A stretch of 8,407 nt of DNA from Bacillota bacterium. Lineage in GTDB: Bacteria; Bacillota; Clostridia; Acetivibrionales; DSM-1351. A program made the position numbers and the translations under genes. Where the stretch lies: positions 1 through 8,407 of the forward strand of contig JAEYNI010000299.1 in assembly GCA_023412635.1 (NCBI GenBank), written 5' to 3'. Below, piece by piece: positions 6,227 to 8,407 of this stretch. The first letter of the stretch is position 1. Each line of letters starts with the position of its first letter. The notes under the pieces were generated by a model. The model searched no databases. It saw only the letters and a program-made list of their open reading frames with translations, and was not told the origin of the DNA.

Positions 6227-7579
6227 TTACCTCTCCTCTAAGGGAACAAAAGATTGAGGTCTTGTAATGCTCTTGTATGCAGGTCTGATAATCTTTTGCA
6301 TACACACCACTTCCTCTATTCTGTGAGCACACCAGCCAACGATTCTTGCAACTGCAAACAGTGGAGTAAACAGTTCTGTTGGAATTCCCAGTGCATCATA
6401 TACAAAGCCAGAATAGAGATCTACGTTTGCACAAATATTTTTTGAAGTACCCTTCTTCTCTGCGAACACTTCAGGCCCTATTCTCTCTACTGCATCATAT
6501 AACAGGAACTCTTTTTCACGGCCTTTTTCTATTGCAAGCTGGTGCGCCTTCTCCTTAAGAAGTATTGTTCTGGGGTCTGACAAAGTGTACACTGCATGGC
6601 CCAAACCATAAATAAGTCCGGCTTTATCAAATACTTCCTTATTCATCATTCTGGTGAGGTAGGTTTTTACTTCATCATCATCGGCCCAATCTGATACATT
6701 TTCTTTGATATTCTCCAGCATCTCCATAGCCTTGATATTGGCACCGCCATGCTTTGGGCCTTTCAAGGAGCCAACTGCGGCCGCGATTGCCGAATATGTG
6801 TCAGTCTCGGTTGAAGACACAACTCTTGCGGCAAATGTTGAGTTATTGCCTCCGCCATGTTCAGCATGAAGTACAAGGGCAAGGTCAAGGATTTCAGCCT
6901 CAGTTTTAGTATATTTGTTATCAGGTCTGATCATATATAGTATATTCTCAGCAGTGGACAGTTCAGGTTTCGGTGTATGAATATATAGGCTCTGGCCTCC
7001 ATAATAATGAGACTTTGCCTGAAAACCGTAAGCAGCCATAGTAGGAAAACGGGCTATAAGCTCAATGCTTTGTCTTAGAAGATTTTTCGGGTCAATGCTG
7101 TCGGGGTCCTTATCATAGGAATATGACACCAGAACGCTTCTCGCCAACTTGTTCATGATATCGGAACTTGGAGCCTTGAGGATCATATCTTCAGTAAAGC
7201 CATTGGGAAGTGCTCTTAAGCCTCCCAGTAGCTGATTGAATTCATCAAGCTGCTCTTTATTCGGTAATTTCCCAAACATCAGCAGATAGCAAACCTCTTC
7301 AAAACCGAATCTTTGTTCCCTCTGAAACCCTTTTACAAGATCAACCACGTCTATACCCCTGTAAATAAGGCGGCCCTCGTCTTCCTTTCTCTCACCTTCA
7401 TATATGACATAACCATGTACCTCACCTATTTCGGTAAGTCCAACCAAGACTCCTGAGCCGTCGCTGTTCCTGAGACCTTTTTTAACACTATACTTGCTGA
7501 AGTATTCTGCATCGATTTTATTTACATCATCTATATAGCTTACCATTTTTTCTACATAAGAATTTAATTTCTGTTCCAT
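6227..7579 (-). CDS. gltA: Citrate synthase (Si type)
   Basis: This cytosolic enzyme condenses acetyl-CoA and oxaloacetate to citrate, the entry to the oxidative TCA branch; in fermentative anaerobes that branch mainly supplies 2-oxoglutarate for glutamate. The 450-aa sequence shows the full active site: LHAEHGGGNNSTF (237-249) with His241, GPKHGGAN (274-281) with His277, GLGHAVYTLSDPR (325-337) with His328, and NVDLYSG (385-391) with Asp387. ARIVGWCAHR (411-420) is the usual C-terminal citrate/CoA region. The N-terminus is longer than in the shortest bacterial forms. It belongs to the ordinary citrate synthase fold, not the isopropylmalate-synthase-like Re enzyme known from some clostridia. 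A 2-methylcitrate synthase role cannot be excluded, but no propionate genes are near. GGAGG at 7588-7592, 8 nt from ATG 7579, decides the start over the TTG at 7594, which overlaps it. No aconitase or isocitrate dehydrogenase gene adjoins. Confidence 0.95.
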   Translation of the reverse strand: MEQKLNSYVEKMVSYIDDVNKIDAEYFSKYSVKKGLRNSDGSGVLVGLTEIGEVHGYVIYEGERKEDEGRLIYRGIDVVDLVKGFQREQRFGFEEVCYLLMFGKLPNKEQLDEFNQLLGGLRALPNGFTEDMILKAPSSDIMNKLARSVLVSYSYDKDPDSIDPKNLLRQSIELIARFPTMAAYGFQAKSHYYGGQSLYIHTPKPELSTAENILYMIRPDNKYTKTEAEILDLALVLHAEHGGGNNSTFAARVVSSTETDTYSAIAAAVGSLKGPKHGGANIKAMEMLENIKENVSDWADDDEVKTYLTRMMNKEVFDKAGLIYGLGHAVYTLSDPRTILLKEKAHQLAIEKGREKEFLLYDAVERIGPEVFAEKKGTSKNICANVDLYSGFVYDALGIPTELFTPLFAVARIVGWCAHRIEEVVCMQKIIRPAYKSITRPQSFVPLEER

Positions 7580-7587
7580 AATGTCTT

Positions 7588-7592
7588 CCTCC
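7588..7592 (-). promoter_or_regulatory. Ribosome binding site that fixes the citrate synthase start
   Basis: GGAGG on the minus strand lies 8 nt before ATG 7579; the alternative TTG at 7594-7592 overlaps this site. Confidence 0.8.
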
Positions 7593-7652
7593 AAACGACT
7601 AAATGAAATATCTGATTTAGATTAACTCAATTTATGTCAAAAAGATACCCCA

Positions 7653-7681
7653 ATTGTATAATATTTCTGTTGGTGACGCAA
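7653..7681 (-). promoter_or_regulatory. Candidate promoter for citrate synthase
   Basis: TTGCGT (7676-7681) and TACAAT (7653-7658) on the minus strand are 17 nt apart; the -10 is 5 of 6, the -35 only 3 of 6. The -35 overlaps the dyad at 7679-7691, as expected for a regulated promoter. The leader would be about 67 nt. Confidence 0.3.
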
Positions 7682-7691
7682 GTTTAACTTG
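7679..7691. repeat. 13-bp dyad overlapping the candidate -35 of citrate synthase
   Basis: CAAGTT and AACTTG form a perfect 6-bp inverted repeat around a single T. Its overlap with the candidate -35 hexamer makes it a possible repressor site. The regulator is unknown. Confidence 0.3.
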
Positions 7692-7703
7692 TTAAAAAAT
7701 CAT

Positions 7704-7794
7704 CATAGTTATAATAACCTATGACAGTATTATTAATATTACTGCAATATTTATAATATACGTGGTATAAATTTATTTATTATACTAAAGTATA
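7704..7794. repeat. Cluster of three further dyads upstream of citrate synthase
   Basis: Three separate dyads follow each other here. CATAG (7704-7708) pairs with CTATG (7719-7723). An 18-bp near-palindrome at 7726-7743, AGTATTATTAATATTACT, has one mismatched pair. TATACT (7781-7786) and AGTATA (7789-7794) form perfect arms around AA. The whole gap between citrate synthase and the SEC-C gene (7580-7889) has no coding frame I trust. The AT bias makes such repeats fairly easy to find by chance. Confidence 0.3.
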
Positions 7795-7819
7795 GCTAAT
7801 CTGATTTTTACTTAAACAT

Positions 7820-7862
7820 AAAAAAGTGAGCTGAAAATGCACTGCAAAATCAACTCACTTTT
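7820..7862 (-). terminator. Intrinsic terminator of the SEC-C gene
   Basis: On the minus strand, 27 nt past the SEC-C stop, AAAAGTGAGTTGA (7862 to 7850) can pair with TCAGCTCACTTTT (7834 to 7822). This gives a 13-bp stem that includes one G-U wobble and has a 15-nt loop, followed by a run of six U (7825-7820). On the plus strand the wobble position would be a C/A mismatch, which supports function in the minus direction. Confidence 0.85.
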
Positions 7863-7889
7863 GTGTATTATATAATTTGATTTCGTATA

Positions 7890-8387
7890 CTATTCCTTAC
7901 CGCAGCACTTCTTATATTTCTTTCCGCTTCCGCAAGGGCAGGGATCATTTCTCCCTACTTTGTTGCTTACAGCCATTCGTGAGGTACGGAATTCCTTTGT
8001 AATTTCTTTCCTTCTTTCCTCTGGAAGAATATCTTCCCATTCGGGCAAATTATAAAGCCAGTCAGCCTTGGCATCCAGCATATTAAAATAAAGCTTGTCA
8101 TAATCTATTTCAATATCAATTATGCTTGATTCCTCAAGGGTATCCAGATCAACTTCATTTACAAGACTGGTATTAATGCCATCCAGAAAGCCTATAAAGG
8201 TAACAGAATCCATATTAAATGAATTTGCAACCTCTGAAAGCTGACCCTTTACATTTTTGAGGTTATTCGCCAATATATATGCATAGTTGTCTTTTTCTTT
8301 TAAGAAATATTCTTTCCAAAAGGTTTCATTTTCCTGTGGAGTTCTTTCCTTATCCGCTATCTCTCTCCACTGATCATTTAATGTCAT
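7890..8387 (-). CDS. Small SEC-C zinc-motif protein of unknown function
   Basis: The product is a 165-aa, probably cytosolic protein. Its last 20 residues carry the SEC-C motif, GRNDPCPCGSGKKYKKCC (145-162), in which Cys150, Cys152, Cys161 and Cys162 are the likely zinc ligands. In SecA the same motif forms the C-terminal zinc tail that contacts SecB and the ribosome; in small stand-alone proteins its partner is generally unknown. The preceding 140 residues are acidic, mostly helical in appearance and rich in Trp/Tyr (DWLYNLPEWEDILPEE, 109-124), with no signal peptide or membrane segment. I do not recognise that domain and assign no function. The start is supported by AAGGAG at 8396-8401, 8 nt before ATG. 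A strong terminator follows, so it ends its own transcription unit; what lies upstream is outside the window. Confidence 0.88.
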   Translation of the reverse strand: MTLNDQWREIADKERTPQENETFWKEYFLKEKDNYAYILANNLKNVKGQLSEVANSFNMDSVTFIGFLDGINTSLVNEVDLDTLEESSIIDIEIDYDKLYFNMLDAKADWLYNLPEWEDILPEERRKEITKEFRTSRMAVSNKVGRNDPCPCGSGKKYKKCCGKE

Positions 8388-8407
8388 AACAATTACTCCT
8401 TTTCATA

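Noticed and set aside
7635..7640. Perfect TTGACA -35 hexamer on the minus strand upstream of citrate synthase
   Set aside because: No -10-like hexamer at 16-18 nt; the nearest candidate is about 22 nt away.
7779..7784. Perfect TATAAT on the minus strand upstream of citrate synthase
   Set aside because: The matching -35 position has no resemblance to TTGACA, and the hexamer lies in an AT-rich dyad about 200 nt from the gene.

Overview
The window is AT-rich, with strong GGAGG-type Shine-Dalgarno sites, short T-tailed terminators and protein sequences that read as low-GC Firmicutes. Class Clostridia is the best fit, possibly a Ruminiclostridium-like anaerobe. That placement is inferred from protein style and base composition, not from a marker gene.

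Layout, left to right: (1) the first 294 codons of lon, minus strand, cut by the left window edge; (2) pyruvate kinase pyk, minus strand, with the extra C-terminal PEP-utilizer (swivelling) domain found in Bacillus-type enzymes; (3) a 347-bp divergent intergenic region with a candidate promoter for each side and an 18-bp dyad; (4) a plus-strand NSS/SNF-family transporter with 11 apparent membrane segments; (5) a convergent minus-strand gene for a four-TM protein carrying a platelet-activating-factor-acetylhydrolase-like alpha/beta hydrolase domain; (6) a citrate synthase on the minus strand, bounded by its own terminator and a 310-bp upstream region rich in dyads; (7) a small SEC-C zinc-motif protein, minus strand, with a clear intrinsic terminator.

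Two genes are central carbon metabolism: pyruvate kinase makes pyruvate from PEP, and citrate synthase condenses acetyl-CoA with oxaloacetate. They are not in one operon. Terminators and the opposite-strand transporter separate most genes into single-gene units, and only pyk-lon could plausibly be co-transcribed. This is mostly ordinary chromosomal housekeeping sequence; I see no phage, IS element, CRISPR array, tRNA or rRNA.

The points most worth a second look are the transporter, whose residues at the usual NSS sodium sites are altered (notably a lysine in the unwound part of TM6), and the membrane-anchored PAF-AH-like hydrolase, whose catalytic domain is predicted to face outward. A cluster of dyads upstream of citrate synthase is a weaker regulatory lead. 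I found no convincing undescribed multi-gene system.
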